A stretch of 64,000 nt of DNA. Source: Buxus sempervirens. Its lineage: Eukaryota; Streptophyta; Magnoliopsida; Buxales; Buxaceae. The stretch covers positions 6,558,595 to 6,622,594 of the forward strand of contig OX387182.1 of assembly GCA_947561395.2 (NCBI GenBank), written 5' to 3'. The position numbers were made by a program, and so were the translations under genes. Positions 52,682 to 64,000 of this stretch are shown in pieces. Every line of letters begins with the position of its first letter. Position 1 is the stretch's first letter. The notes beneath the pieces are model-generated. The model was not told the DNA's origin. It was given only the letters and a program-made list of their open reading frames with translations, and ran no database searches.

Positions 52682-53941
52682 GAAAACCATAATCCTTGGA
52701 ATATTTTAGTGAATACTCGATTTTTAAATATTTTTTAGACTAAGTAGAAAATAAAAAGTTTAACATACATGCCTTCCATAAACAATTTAAAACATTTTTA
52801 ATAAGAACCAAAAGAATATGGTTTTGTTTTGTTATTTTCTTGAAAAGATTGGACCTCTCTTTTAGAGACAAAGTCCATGTCAGAAATGAAAGCACATCAC
52901 TGGAGCTACTCTCCATGTTTCATCTGTGATTCTAATGACGAAAAATTGTCTCCATAGTCTTCTTGAACTGACGTGAAAACATGTTTCACCCAAGTACCAA
53001 CAATTAAAAACATGGAGTGACTATTGCTGATTTTTCCTCTCCGGATCAATCTGGTGTTTCTGACTACATGTTTTATTGGCGCTTCATGACAAATTGATTG
53101 AAACTTTGTTTAATGAGTCCTATTTGCTTTCTTGAAAACCTTGCGTCTCTTGTGATAATACTCTAACGTTAGCACCTTTCTTTTTCCCCCAGTTCTTACC
53201 AACTATGTTTTAAAATTTAACTTGAGTAAACTTAAAGTGGGACCCGTTTAAACTGTTCCTAATTTCTTTTTTCAAACTCTTTACATTTTTGGGGTTTCAA
53301 GTTTTCATCGTTTGTGATGTCTTTTGTGTGCCAATATTCACACAATGCTACTGATACATGTAGAGGATAACATGTTAAAGTTGAAATTTAAAGTACTTGC
53401 AAATATATGGGAATTCTATATCTCTTGTTACTAGTGATGTGGCGCCACTTAAAACATCACGCACTTTACATCAGAGTTGATTCTATGTCCTGCATATCCA
53501 AATGCAACCTTGGGAAACCTTTTCAAAAGTTTGACTTCATGTAATTTGTATGTTCATTTTGCAAAGATTGGATAAAGAGACAATTTGCTTCCAATGTTAG
53601 AAAATTTGCTATTTTCAAAATTGTCTCAATTTTCCAATTAGGATGAATATTACTAGTTGTGAGATGATGTACATGACAGCATTTCAATCAAGTAGCATTG
53701 TTTGTTACAACTTACAAGAGGAAGCAGTAGACTATTTCATTTTGTGAGAATCCAAATGCTAAATGCATGTGAGAGTCCTGTATAATTTTCATGCAGGCCG
53801 TCTTTGTAGATGATTAGAATGCAGGAGTACATAGCATTCAGATTTAGGTCTGCTTGTGTTTTCCATCATCTCACGGTTAGTGTTTTTTATTTTTAAAATA
53901 TAATATACCTAAAACATTTCCAACAAAGGAAGGAAAAAGAT
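52682..53941. other. Spacer, no gene seen
   Basis: AT-rich sequence without a credible coding frame, RNA gene or recognisable element. Confidence 0.4.
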
Positions 53942-55054
53942 GGGAAAATTATGAAAAAGGGTTTTTTAGACATATTTATAAAAGCAGTCCACTAAGATGT
54001 CGAATTACACCACTTTTAAAAAATAATTGACTTAAAGGGTCACTTCTAAAACATAATTAAAAAATAGTATCATTTTATTATATACAAACCATGCTTGTGT
54101 CTAGAGGTGGCAATGGGTCGGGTTCGGGCGGGTTCGGGTCGGGTTGATGTATGGGGTTAACAAGCGAAGGCTCAACCCAAACCCGCCCGTTTAATAAACG
54201 GGTTGGAATATCCCAACCCTAACCCAACCCGCTCTAACCCGCTTCAACCCGCCAACCCGTTTAAATAATTTAAATTATTATTAAAAAATAAAAATTTTAA
54301 TTTATTCTAAAATCAAAGGATACCTAACAAGCATAATAACAAAACAATCATTAAGATAAAACTAAAATAACATGAAAAAAAGAACTAAAACGTAATAATA
54401 AAATTTTAAAAGACTTTACCTATCATCAATGCGTCAATTTATATTAGTAGAAACTAAGAAATTTGAAATATTTATACGTAAAAAGTCTTTCTTCACTTTA
54501 TCCTTTGTCATTATTTATATTAAAAGAAGAAAGATTGAATAGCCACAAGTATTGTTATTATAAATTTTCAAACTTTTATTACACAAAAAAATAAACGGGT
54601 TGTAATCGGGTCATTTCGGGTTGAGGGGTCAAACCCTAACCCAACCCGTTTATAATCGGGTTGAGAATTCATGACCCTAACCCAACCCGTTTATTGAAAT
54701 AGTCAACCCTAACCCGCCTAAGACCGGGCGGGTTCGGGCGGGTTGGCGGGTCACGGGTCACAATTGCCACCTCTACTTGTGTCCACGTATTATGCGCTCG
54801 TTTCCCTCTAGAATACTCTAGTGTCTCATGTAAGATGTGTCTGTCTCTCATATAAGAAGCTTGTGTCCTAATGAGCTTGTTTCGAAGACAATGATCCTCA
54901 AATTTAATTATTTTTGAAAAGTGATTTTATAATTTAATTTCAGTGGATTTTTTTATAATTATTGACAAAAAATGGTTCTTTTGTGTAATTTGACATCTTA
55001 GTGATCTGTTTTTATAAATATTTTTAAAAATAAACCTTTTTCACATGTTTCCCC
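53942..55054. mobile_element. TIR element family X, copy 2, split by a hAT MITE
   Basis: Termini GGGAAAATTATGAAAAAGGG and, reverse-complemented, GGGGAAACATGTGAAAAAGG. Internal repeats of the CTTGTGTCC / GTCTCATGTAAGATG type match those of copy 1 at 34745-34905. Without the hAT insert and its duplication it is about 430 bp. Confidence 0.5.
54102..54775. mobile_element. hAT-type MITE with 8-bp target duplication
   Basis: TIRs TAGAGGTGGCAAT and ATTGCCACCTCTA, flanked by CTTGTGTC at 54094-54101 and 54776-54783. The 8-bp duplication is diagnostic of hAT. The ends hold CGGGTTCGGGCGGGTT and CCCAACCCG arrays in inverted orientation with an AT-rich centre. 674 bp, non-coding. Confidence 0.93.
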
Positions 55055-56037
55055 AAAAAAAAAAAAAGTACTTTTTGTGAGATGGTATATGCGCCAGTAA
55101 AGAAAACAACTCAGGAAAAGGTTGTTAGAGATTCCAACCCACTCACTCACTTCCCAGAGAACAAGTTTTCCGGTTGGAACCTGGACCTGAAAGTGTTGAA
55201 TGAAAACGTGGAAAGGTAAAACCGTAAACCGAAAAAGAAAAAGAACAATGACGTTTCCAGGTTTCAATGTCTTAGCCAGTAGTAGAATAGGCAAGGACAG
55301 TAGTGGAGATTCTAGGCGTTACAGCAAAGCTCCAAGAAGTTTAAAAACAAATAGCCTTCATTTTCCCAGAGTTTCACCATTCTAACCTCAATCTTCTCCA
55401 AATCTGGTTAATGAGCCTTAGCTTTGTTTCACGCCATGACTCGACAGGGATTAGGTGAGAAAACCCTCTTTTCACTTTCCGGCCAAGAAGAACCAACTTT
55501 CAGGTAACTCACCATTGTTTTGACCGGGAAAGTTTCATGGGAGTTGAAAACAAACTCAAATGAAAAGGAGGTGATTTTCTTTCTTTTTAAACTTGAATAA
55601 AGCTGAGTATTCTCTCTTTTGACCAAGACTAATGACTTTGGTCTAAGTATGTGCATCTTCTTTCATACCTAACAGTGTAAGTGCCTCACAGCAGGCTCAC
55701 ACCATTATCTTGAGATAAGTAAGATTATTATATATACTATAAACTCCATTCCTCTTTGTTGTTTGACTGGGTGACAATCTTGAGAAAGTAATATTGCCCC
55801 TAAATCCTGTCTTTGACACCTAACCCACTATAATAGTGAGGAAAATAATCAAAGGATATATATCTCTGGTATTTTGAAATAGAAGAAATGGATTATTATT
55901 GTCTATTTTAGGATTTTAAGCCATCTACAATGTTCACATCACCAAGGATGTATGATATAACTAAGATATAGATAATGCACATTACACATTCAATTTGTCA
56001 ATCCAAAGGGGTTTTCCCCTTATATCAAGAAATATAG
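55055..56037. other. Spacer, no gene seen
   Basis: AT-rich sequence without a credible coding frame, RNA gene or recognisable element. Confidence 0.4.
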
Positions 56038-56885
56038 GGATGTCAACTAGATCTGTAAATCTAGTCCGGATTGCCTAAAGCCTGCCCAACCCAACCCGAA
56101 AAGAGCCGGAAGTGAGCATTGAGTTTGATTTTGGGTTTGGGTTGGGTTTCATTTCAAGCCCAAAGTTGAGTTTGGGTTGGGCATGGGTTCAAGCTATACA
56201 ACCCGAAAAACCAGAAAAGCCAGAAGTTAATGTTGACATTATGTACACGCTCTCATATAGATATATGTATAAAACTCCATCAAATATATATATGTATCAT
56301 TGTTTTCTTTGCCTTTTATATTATCATTGTACTTGTGTAATCAACTATTAAACATAAATTATTGACATGTGATGATAAGTTTATGAATTTTTGTCAAATA
56401 AATAATTTTATACTTACATACATATACATATATGTTAAAATGAATGTGATATTTGGGAGCACATACTCTATAAGAAAGATTGTGCAAAACCACAAATATA
56501 GTGAGCTAGTATTATATTTTAAAATTTTTAAAGAAATAAATTAATTAAGTGTGTTTCTCCCAAATTCAAAGGACAAATCAAGAGGAATTTGTAATATTTA
56601 CATTTATAACAAACAAACATAAAAGCATGTTGATAGACAAATTAATGAATGACATTCCAACATTTTGTAATTATAACAAAAATCGGAAAAAAAATTCAAA
56701 AATCTTACATTTTGTTTGGGCCAACCCGAACTCAGCCTGAACTCAAACAATAATGTTTGGGTTAGATTTGGATTTAGTGAGTTTGAGTTAAGGTGGGTCA
56801 ACGACAAGTTTGGACTAGTAAATCCTAGATTGGGTTGAGCCCAAACTCTCATAACCCGATCCAACCCGCCCTACATACACCTCTA
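56038..56885. repeat. Probable hAT-like MITE (CCCAACCC type), degraded
   Basis: The left end TAGGGATGTCAACT and right end ACATACACCTCTA, with GCCCAACCCAACCC and TTGGGTTGGG arrays near each end and an AT-rich centre, mirror the element at 54102 in style. No 8-bp duplication was found. Confidence 0.35.
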
Positions 56886-57205
56886 AAATCAACAATTCGG
56901 TTTTGGTAAAAATTGAAACTGATCGAATCAGTTTTATATACTACAAATCGAAACCCAATAATAAAAACCCAAAATTGATTTAATAGGTTGAGTTCAGTTT
57001 TGTTTATCAGGTTTATCTGATAAATCGAAAAATGTGCATATATGAATCAGTTTGGTTTGATCGTAAAACTGATGTTGAACCGAAACTGAATCGGTTTTAT
57101 ATAGCAAAAAATCGAAACAGATTAAGAACAGTCTAAAATTGGCCCTAATAGGTTCTGTTCGGTTTGGTTTATTGGTTTTAATCGAACCCTTGTCATCCCT
57201 GCGAA
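56886..57205. repeat. Possible MITE with CGGTTTTG/AAACCGAA motifs
   Basis: Many short inverted TCGGTTTTG and CCGAAACTG motifs, ending GTCATCCCT. The pattern is common in plant hAT-like MITEs; the termini are unproven. Confidence 0.3.
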
Positions 57206-58044
57206 AAAGTTATTGACGTAGGATGTCATTCAGCACTAATCAAAAGCTGCATTTTCTATAAATTTATTTTCTTTCTAGGGTGACATAAAAAATTTTGTTA
57301 GAGATTCTTTCAAAATCACTTCAATCCAACTCAAGGGGTGTGAGGACAAATGTACCTGTTTTTGATAAAAATAATGTCACTAGATAGTTCAAATCATGTT
57401 TGTTGTTAAAGATGGTGGTGAGTTGAATTACGGCAACTAATTTGAAAAGAAGGTCGAGTGGTCAAATGGCATCAGAAGAAGTTGGGAGTTACGTACAAAG
57501 CTTTAATTAATAGTTTCCTAAGGCTAAGTGTGAGTTTAGAGCATGTGACACATTGCAACCAAAAGGGCAAATGAGAAATAGAAAGCCAACACGTGTACCT
57601 TGTGATCTCATTAATAATACATGAGATATCTATGCATTGTCCATGGTTTTTGTCCTACGCTCTTATAATGTTGTTATTTGTTAATAAAAAGGCTTAGTCT
57701 ATATGGTTATAAAAAAAAAAAAAAAAAAGTCACCCAAACCAATAGTGATGTAATTCAATTATAGTAGCTCTCTTTTTGCTTTTTTGTCCCAAATTTATTA
57801 TTTTTAATTCAAAAAATGCAGTTATAGTTTAATAGTGTTTTTGAAAACTTAATAAAATTAAAAAGAATTAAAAAAAAAAACAATTCAACTGTTCAATCGC
57901 TATTAACTTTGGAAAAACTCATTCTAACAAGGTTTTCACGAATGCCAAATGAAACCTAAGTGAAAGATCCAAATTCCAGGGAATAACGTGCATCCCTTGC
58001 TTCCTCTTATAATAGAGAATATATCACCTAGACCCTTTCACTAG
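57206..58044. other. Spacer, no gene seen
   Basis: AT-rich sequence without a credible coding frame, RNA gene or recognisable element. Confidence 0.4.
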
Positions 58045-58135
58045 AAGATCTGTTGGTCCAATGGCAATGCTTGTGTCCACGTTAGCTTCACACACCTACG
58101 TGGACACATGCATTGCCGTTGGACCAGCAAATCTT
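58045..58135. repeat. Near-perfect 38-bp inverted repeat, 15-nt loop
   Basis: Arms 58045-58082 and 58098-58135 pair at 34 of 38 positions (TGGTCCAA, GGCAATGC, TGTGTCCACGT are exact). A transcript would fold into a stable hairpin of small-RNA-precursor size. It may be the remnant of a MITE. Confidence 0.7.
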
Positions 58136-59998
58136 CCGGCCTACGGCTCTAGTAAATTTCAAGTCCTTATAATAGATGATATTGTCTGAGTGAGATATTG
58201 TCACATATAACATCCCAAGTTTAATATTTTTTTTTATTAAGAAATGTCTTTTTATATTTTTATTATTGAAGAAAAACCATGAGGAGATACACATACTAGC
58301 ATCTCACAAAAGCATCATTGTCCATAAAATTTTGGATCAAGTAACCCATAGCCATTTTCAAATTCCTATCCACCTATGAGTGGCATTACGGTAAATTTCT
58401 CAAATTTAGGGATTATTTAAGCGCTTTTACTCTGTGACGAAAGTGGGTATTTTGCTAGCTGGTTACAAGTGGGGTTATCCAAGCCTTGATGGTCAAAAGA
58501 GTAGAACCCAGGTCTGTTCATCATAACCGTCAGACCTCACCAGTGGGTGGGCTTTAACAGGATAAGTTGATGACTGGGAGCTGCATTATCCAGCAAAGGA
58601 GGAGCCGGTGAGGCATGGCAAACACTACTTCAGATTTTTGAGCCCCACACTCCAAGTATGGGAGAAAATGTTTTGATTGGTTGATGAACTGATAAGATCT
58701 GCCCATGACTTTGGCCATTATTACAGTCTGACACTGGCAGTGAGATGACGGCGAGAGGTTTATCCCTTTCAGATAAGAGCGATTTAATAAGTGAAACGGT
58801 TCAGGATTTGAGGAGGTGAAAGGCAAAATGGAAGCGGACAAGAGCGTCAGACAAAAACAAAACTGGTCAGTAACTTAGCTATATATAACTAGACAAGTGG
58901 TCTGAGGCTCTGAGCATTGAGCAACTCAACTTGTGCAACTAAAGAAACGGAAAGCTTGAAATTACAATGACTAAAATACCCTCACATGCTTTCCCCCCTT
59001 ACCCCTATATATTTTTTTCTTTTAATTATATCAAATAAAAGTTATAAAGCATTTAATTTATCAAGAAAAAGTAGAAGGAAAATAGCTCATATTTGGATTC
59101 TTACCCTTGTTTTGTAAGTTTAAACTGCAAAACTCATAATATTTGTAAACTTTAACGGGTATATTTAGAATATCATATAAAACATTCTTCTTGAGATAAG
59201 GACAAAATTGACTTTTATTTTTAAAAAAACGAAAAATTTTTAAATATAAAAAGTGAAAAGGCCTACACCAGACACATCCAACCCACCTTCTCTAAATCAT
59301 TCTTGGAATGAGTTCATGACATTTGAAATCTTGTGGACCTCCTATGTCTCAACAAAATGCCATGTAAAACCAAGGAAAATAAAGTTTAAGATATTTTAAA
59401 GACAGACCTAAGATTTGTTAAGTCAAGGATGGATGAATAGACTCAATGTCAAAATCAATGCAAATGAAGGGGAATGGTACTCCAATTGTTTTATGTAATT
59501 AAGTCAATGAAATTTTTCTTCACATGTACTTAGCTTAATAATCAAAAGAATTTCGATATTGATCTATAACCAAAGTGGATTAAAGATATAAAGCTAACCT
59601 TGCCAATTAGACAAATTAGAAAAGAAGGGAAATCCAAAACTAAAGTGATATTATAAGAGGTAGAAGAACAAAGCAACTTGAAATCAAACAACTGAAAAGT
59701 GAAAGTGAAATAGACAGCTTTACATATTTTAGTTTTGGGAAGAACATATAAAAAGTTGAACTACATACAAAACAATATAAAAAAACAAAACTTTCTAAAA
59801 GTAAGTTGTACAAATCAAAGGCTAATCACACATGTTTAAAGCTACAATTGCATTCCTGATCGAAGATTTTGTCCATATCTAAGATTAATCATCCCAATTT
59901 TGAGTATCTAGTTGAGATTAACTTAACAAGCATGCTTTTGAAAACTATTGTTAACAATGATTGATTGGGATATTTAATATCAACATCAACAAAAAAAT
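58136..59998. other. Spacer, no gene supported
   Basis: 58440-58860 is less AT-rich and has a 95-codon minus-strand frame at 58554-58841, but the protein has no recognisable feature. The remainder is AT-rich. Confidence 0.35.
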
Positions 59999-60014
59999 CA
60001 CGCAAGATCTAGCT

Positions 60015-60161
60015 TTTCTTTTTGGATACTACTTGGGGTATCTGGCCAGCTTGCGTACACCACAACTAATCCCCAATGACTTGTGCAGTCCCCCCGTCCC
60101 ATACAAACCGGTAGCCTCAAAGAATTGATAGCACCTGAGAGGTTTTGAACTTGAGACCTTG
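60015..60161 (-). mobile_element. SINE with perfect 16-bp target duplication
   Basis: Flanked by CACGCAAGATCTAGCT at 59999-60014 and 60162-60177. On the minus strand it starts with B-box-like AAGTTCAAAACCTC and ends GGCCAGATACCCCAAGTAG with an A-rich tail. No A box is seen, so it is probably 5'-truncated. 147 bp. Confidence 0.75.
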
Positions 60162-60177
60162 CACGCAAGATCTAGCT

Positions 60178-61563
60178 ATTAAAAGGAAATATGTTGACAA
60201 TGAACTATTAGATAATTGTCATGGTTTAGAAAGCTTAATCTTATAGAAAACAAAATATAGAAAATTACACTTATCTCTCTTGTGGTTTCTGACAACTACA
60301 AACACCTCCCTTGAGGTTTTTGAAATGTCGCTCACCACCTTTTTGATTTTGTTGTCTACCATATATCCCTCATTCTATACAAATTTTATTAAATCATACA
60401 TGACCTTTTAAATTAATTATTCTTATTTTAAACCTTAAAATTCTTTTTTTCTGTTATAAAAAATCTCAAAGTCTCAACTTTTGGTACTTAAAAAGGTAAA
60501 TTCGCCAAAGAGCAAGGGAGGTTAGTGAACTCTACTTGGAATCTCAAATACTCAAGTGGTCATGTCCATCCAAGACCATTAGATAAAGTAGTTAAGGGTC
60601 ATGATTTTCAAAATCTTAGTATAAGCTTTTTACATTAAATCTACATATGAGTGATTGAGTTTGTTGAACTTACAAGTGTGGTATTCTTTTTAGGGAAAGT
60701 TCTTGAAACATTTTCTAAATTTTGAAGGCAACTATGCTATGATTTCCAATAATTGACTACCCAAATTAGAAGTATTTACAAGAATGTCATCACCTTTTCA
60801 AAAATTTTCCAATAGTTGGACATCTAAAGTTTAAAATTTGGATAATTTTTTTCTTAGCAACCAAAACTTGAATTTAAGCAATAAAGTCCGTCGTTTCATT
60901 CAATCCCCTCACAGAGAAAATATATATCATAGTATTAAGGAATTTTTATTATTAGAACGAGAATTAATAAATTTGTGATTTCTTTTTTTGATAATAATAA
61001 TAATAAATTTGTTATTTTTTTTGGTATTAATAAATTTGTGATTTTTTTTAGTATTAAGGAATTTTTATTATGATGGGATTTATTTAATCCCATCATAATA
61101 AATTTGTGATGGGATTAACTTCAATATGGACAAGATTGATTTCAAACCATCTCATTAACTAATTAATCTTTTAATATGTTTTTTTCTTAAACATTTCTTG
61201 TTCTTCATATTTTACCCTTGAAATAAAGTGCCTAGTTTGCATTTGACATTTCCTTTATGCAATTTCATTTTTATGAGGGGTAGAATAGGAATTTGAAATC
61301 TAGAGCTGCAACCGTTGCCTTAAGTTTTTTTATTTTTTTGGTAACACGCAACCGTTGCCTTAATGCCTTTTTTTTTTTGGATAGTTGTTGTTGCCTTAAT
61401 GCCTTTGAGTAACGGAAGCGTAAGCCCCCGCAACGAAGCCCTGTCTTATCCAAAAAGATGTTATATCACGCCTCGACGTTGACGCCGGCAGTACCGCGTC
61501 ATTCCCGGCGACATGTCGTTCCCACTAACTCTTAAATCCGTGCTTATCCTCTGTAATCAAAAT
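60178..61563. other. Spacer upstream of the transporter gene
   Basis: AT-rich to about 61250. Includes repeated ATAAATTTGTGATTT blocks (60968-61110) and a perfect 17-bp inverted repeat at 61064-61080 / 61086-61102 with a 5-nt loop. From about 61400 the GC content rises toward the promoter. Confidence 0.45.
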
Positions 61564-61565
61564 GC

Positions 61566-61571
61566 CACGTG
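61566..61571. promoter_or_regulatory. G-box (CACGTG)
   Basis: GCCACGTGTTAC, a palindromic G-box about 400 nt upstream of the transporter ATG. G-boxes bind bZIP and bHLH factors; a role here is inferred. Confidence 0.4.
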
Positions 61572-61880
61572 TTACGCTCGCGGCTCGCCACGTCCCATTT
61601 CAGTTGGGCCGAAACGCTTCGCCATCCATTAGCCAGGTGGCACATGACCTCACGCTTTTGCTAACGTGAGCCCCACATGAGATAAAGCCATATCGGACGG
61701 ATCGGCGAGTCTCGACTGATCGGTGACTCGTGAGTGGCTGTGTAAGTGATTTTGCCCTTTGCGTGAATATTATCGGGACGGCCAAAAGCTGCCCCAATTT
61801 TATTGGCCACTTATCCGCACCGTCCGTTGTCAGAAGAACCACTCATCCCCGGTGGTCCGATATGGCCCATCTTCAACCCC

Positions 61881-61887
61881 TATAAAG
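61881..61887 (+). promoter_or_regulatory. TATA box of the amino-acid transporter gene
   Basis: TATAAAG, 78 nt upstream of the ATG, followed by a GAGAGA-rich leader (61907-61960) typical of plant 5' UTRs. GGCCCA just upstream (61864-61869) resembles a site II element. Confidence 0.6.
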
Positions 61888-61964
61888 CTCTCGTCTCGCA
61901 CCTGCGAGAGCGAGAGAGGGAGAGTGAGAGTGACAGTGAGACAGATAGAGTAAGAGGGAAAGAG

Positions 61965-63865
61965 ATGGAGGGCCATGGCTCGTCGTCGTTCTCGAGCTTC
62001 CGAGCCTACGCTCGAGCCCTGGTCGAGACTCCCACGCGAGTGGCCAGGAGGGCCGGTTCTGTGTCAACGACGTTCGAGGAGATGAGCCGAGTCAGAGCCC
62101 GGTCCGGTGCGGACATGCAGAGGAACTTGAGGTGGTTCGATCTTGTCGGTCTCGGCGTCGGAGGTATGGTTGGTGCCGGCGTTTTTGTCACCACCGGACG
62201 AGCCTCTCGTCTCTACGCGGGTCCGGCGGTCGTACTATCTTACGCCATTGCTGGCTTCTGCGCACTCCTCTCAGCTTTCTGCTACACCGAATTCGCCGTC
62301 GACATGCCCGTCGCCGGTGGGGCTTTTAGCTATCTCAGAATCACTTTTGGTGCGTACTCTTAGCATTTTCTGTTTTATTGTTCACCTTTTCTTCTTAGAT
62401 TGGAGGTTTCGTCCTCTGGTTTCTGATTCTTTCATGAACGTGTCATTTACAGGGGAATTTGCGGCTTTTCTGACGGGAGCGAATCTGGTGATGGAATACG
62501 TGTTTTCGAACGCGGCGGTTGCTAGGAGTTTCACGGCGTATTTGGGGACGGCGATTGGTGTATCGACAACGGAGAAATGGAGAATAACGATCTCGGGTCT
62601 TCCGCAAGGATTTAATGAGATCGATTTAGTTGCTGTTGCCGTTGTTTTGATCATTTCTCTCTGTATTTGTTACAGGTATACCTGAAAATCAACATGTTTC
62701 TTCGTTTCGTTTCTCATTTATCGGCCCTTTTTTTCTCTCCTACCCTTCATAGTTCACGGTCCTGTTTCCGACGGCTTTCTCTGCTTCTGGGGTTTTACAT
62801 TAGATTTCTTCAAATTTAATCGTTTTTCTCATCTGGGATTCTTGGATTTTTATTTCTCAATATTCGCTTTAATCGCAAAAAAATCATCAGTGTTGTTTTT
62901 CCCAAATCGTTTGTTTCTCCCAACTTTGTTTCTGATCTTTATACATTTCTTTACTCTGTTTTCAGTACAAGGGAGAGCTCGGTTTTAAACATGGTGTTGA
63001 CAGCGATTCACATACTGTTCATAGCTTTTGTTATACTAGTTGGGTTCTGGAAAGGAGATTGGAAGAACTTTACCGAGCCATCGAATCCCAAAAATGCAGG
63101 TGGGTTCTTCCCTTACGGATCCAGAGGGGTTTTTAATGGCGCAGCCATGGTTTATCTAAGCTATATTGGATACGACGCGGTTTCAACCATGGCCGAAGAA
63201 GTGAAAAACCCCACCAGAGATATCCCGATAGGCGTTTCTGGATCAGTGATACTCGTCACTGTTCTTTACTGCTTAATGGCTGCTTCAATGTCGAAGCTCG
63301 TTCCTTACGACGCGGTAAGAATATTATTATTTAACAATACATTACAAGCCCTGCAAAAGCAAAAATTGACAGACCCCCATTTTTCCTTTTTCTTTTCCTT
63401 TCTTCATGGGTTCTCCGTGACTCTGAGTGACCTCTTGCCTCCTCCATTAATGGGGCTTCTTTCCTCCATTTCGTGATATCTGAGCATCGCTATCAATGGG
63501 TATCTGCTGCTTTCGGTCTTCATAGAAGATCGAAAAGGACCAAATGGACTGTTTTTTATTCGCCTTTATTTTTTGGTTGGCATTTATGAAATGATTATTT
63601 TTACCCTCGATATGTGCGGGAGTATGGCAGATCGATACTGATGCGCCGTTCTCCGCCGCATTCCGAGGAGGATCGGACGGTTGGGGATGGGCTTCGAGTG
63701 TGATCGGCGCAGGAGCGAGCTTTGGGATCCTGACTTCGCTTTTGGTGGCGATGCTGGGCCAGGCTCGGTACCTCTGCGTCATCGGGCGGTCCGACGTCGT
63801 GCCGGTTTGGTTCGCTAAGGTCCACCCAAAGACCTTAACGCCTGTCAACGCCTCCGCTTTCCTCG
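61965..63865 (+). CDS. Cationic amino acid transporter (CAT family), 5' four exons
   Basis: Exons 61965-62349, 62453-62675, 62966-63314 and 63631-63865, all GT-AG, encode the first 397 residues; the gene continues past the window. The N-terminus is cytosolic (SFSSFRAYARALVETPTRVA, EEMSRVRARSGADMQRNLRW). It is followed by APC-superfamily helices: the substrate-binding GVGGMVGAGVFVTTG, AFCYTEFAVDMPVAGGAFSY, the long loop STRESSVLNMVLTAIHILF, and MVYLSYIGYDAVSTMAEEVK, a CAT signature. CAT proteins import Lys, Arg and other amino acids with protons across plasma or vacuolar membranes. The sequence is closest, from memory, to the CAT1/5/8 group, which suggests the plasma membrane. The start is the first ATG after the TATA box and leader. 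No damage is seen. Confidence 0.93.
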
Positions 63866-64000
63866 GTACGTTACGTTCACCTACTCCTGAAAACGTTTCC
63901 GTTTCTCAAACCTGCGCATGGATCGATTGTGCTTTCAGTTAGAAGTGGGATCCACTTCGAACTGTTTCAGTTAAAGGGTAGAATCGGAATTGCGCAAGTT

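Noticed and set aside
58554-58841. 95-codon minus-strand frame in the spacer
   Set aside because: No domain, no promoter or splice evidence, and length is within chance expectation.

Overview
The window is nuclear DNA of a flowering plant, most likely a dicot or other broad-leaved angiosperm; the species cannot be told from the sequence. The evidence is intron-rich genes with GT-AG (and one GC-AG) introns, plant-only families (TBL/PMR5 acetyltransferase, LETM1-like, CAT-type amino-acid permease) and plant transposon families (L1 LINE with RNase H, RTE, CACTA, hAT, Helitron, Ty1/copia, Ty3-like LTRs, TRIM, tRNA-derived SINEs).

Layout. 1-11.4 kb: the 3' part of a LETM1-like gene (+), its introns loaded with an endogenous pararetrovirus scrap, SINEs and three LINE remnants. 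11.4-13.2 kb: a complete four-exon TBL gene (-), convergent with the LETM1-like gene with only 60 bp between the stop codons. 13.2-16.9 kb: spacer with repeats and an unrecognised intronless ORF (-). 16.9-25.7 kb: two Helitrons, apparently head to tail, the second carrying the first three exons of ureidoglycolate amidohydrolase and an LTR fossil. 25.7-31.6 kb: LTR fossil, first copy of a 1.5-kb dispersed repeat, a short two-exon ORF, a broken paralogue of the intronless ORF, and a tandem TRIM array. 31.6-35.1 kb: a TIR element split by a degenerate CACTA with captured sequence. 35.6-43.6 kb: a nearly full-length L1 LINE (-) split by a 2.1-kb CACTA element with a perfect TCA target duplication. 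44.5-46.0 kb: second copy of the 1.5-kb repeat. 47.9-52.7 kb: a very young, whole-looking copia element sitting in the primer-binding site of an older TRIM. 53.9-55.1 kb: second copy of the TIR element, split by a hAT MITE with a perfect 8-bp duplication. 55-61.9 kb: gene-poor spacer with MITEs, a SINE and hairpins. 61.9 kb to the end: the 5' half of a cationic amino-acid transporter gene (+).

The host genes (LETM1-like, TBL, CAT-like) have unrelated roles and form no pathway. Most of the window is layered transposon history, with unusually clean nesting junctions that allow relative dating. No single new system stands out beyond doubt. The best candidates for novelty are the intronless ORF family (15.9 and 29.1 kb), the abutting Helitron pair with captured UAH exons, a LINE insertion only 15 nt long, and the pair of TIR elements that each host another transposon.
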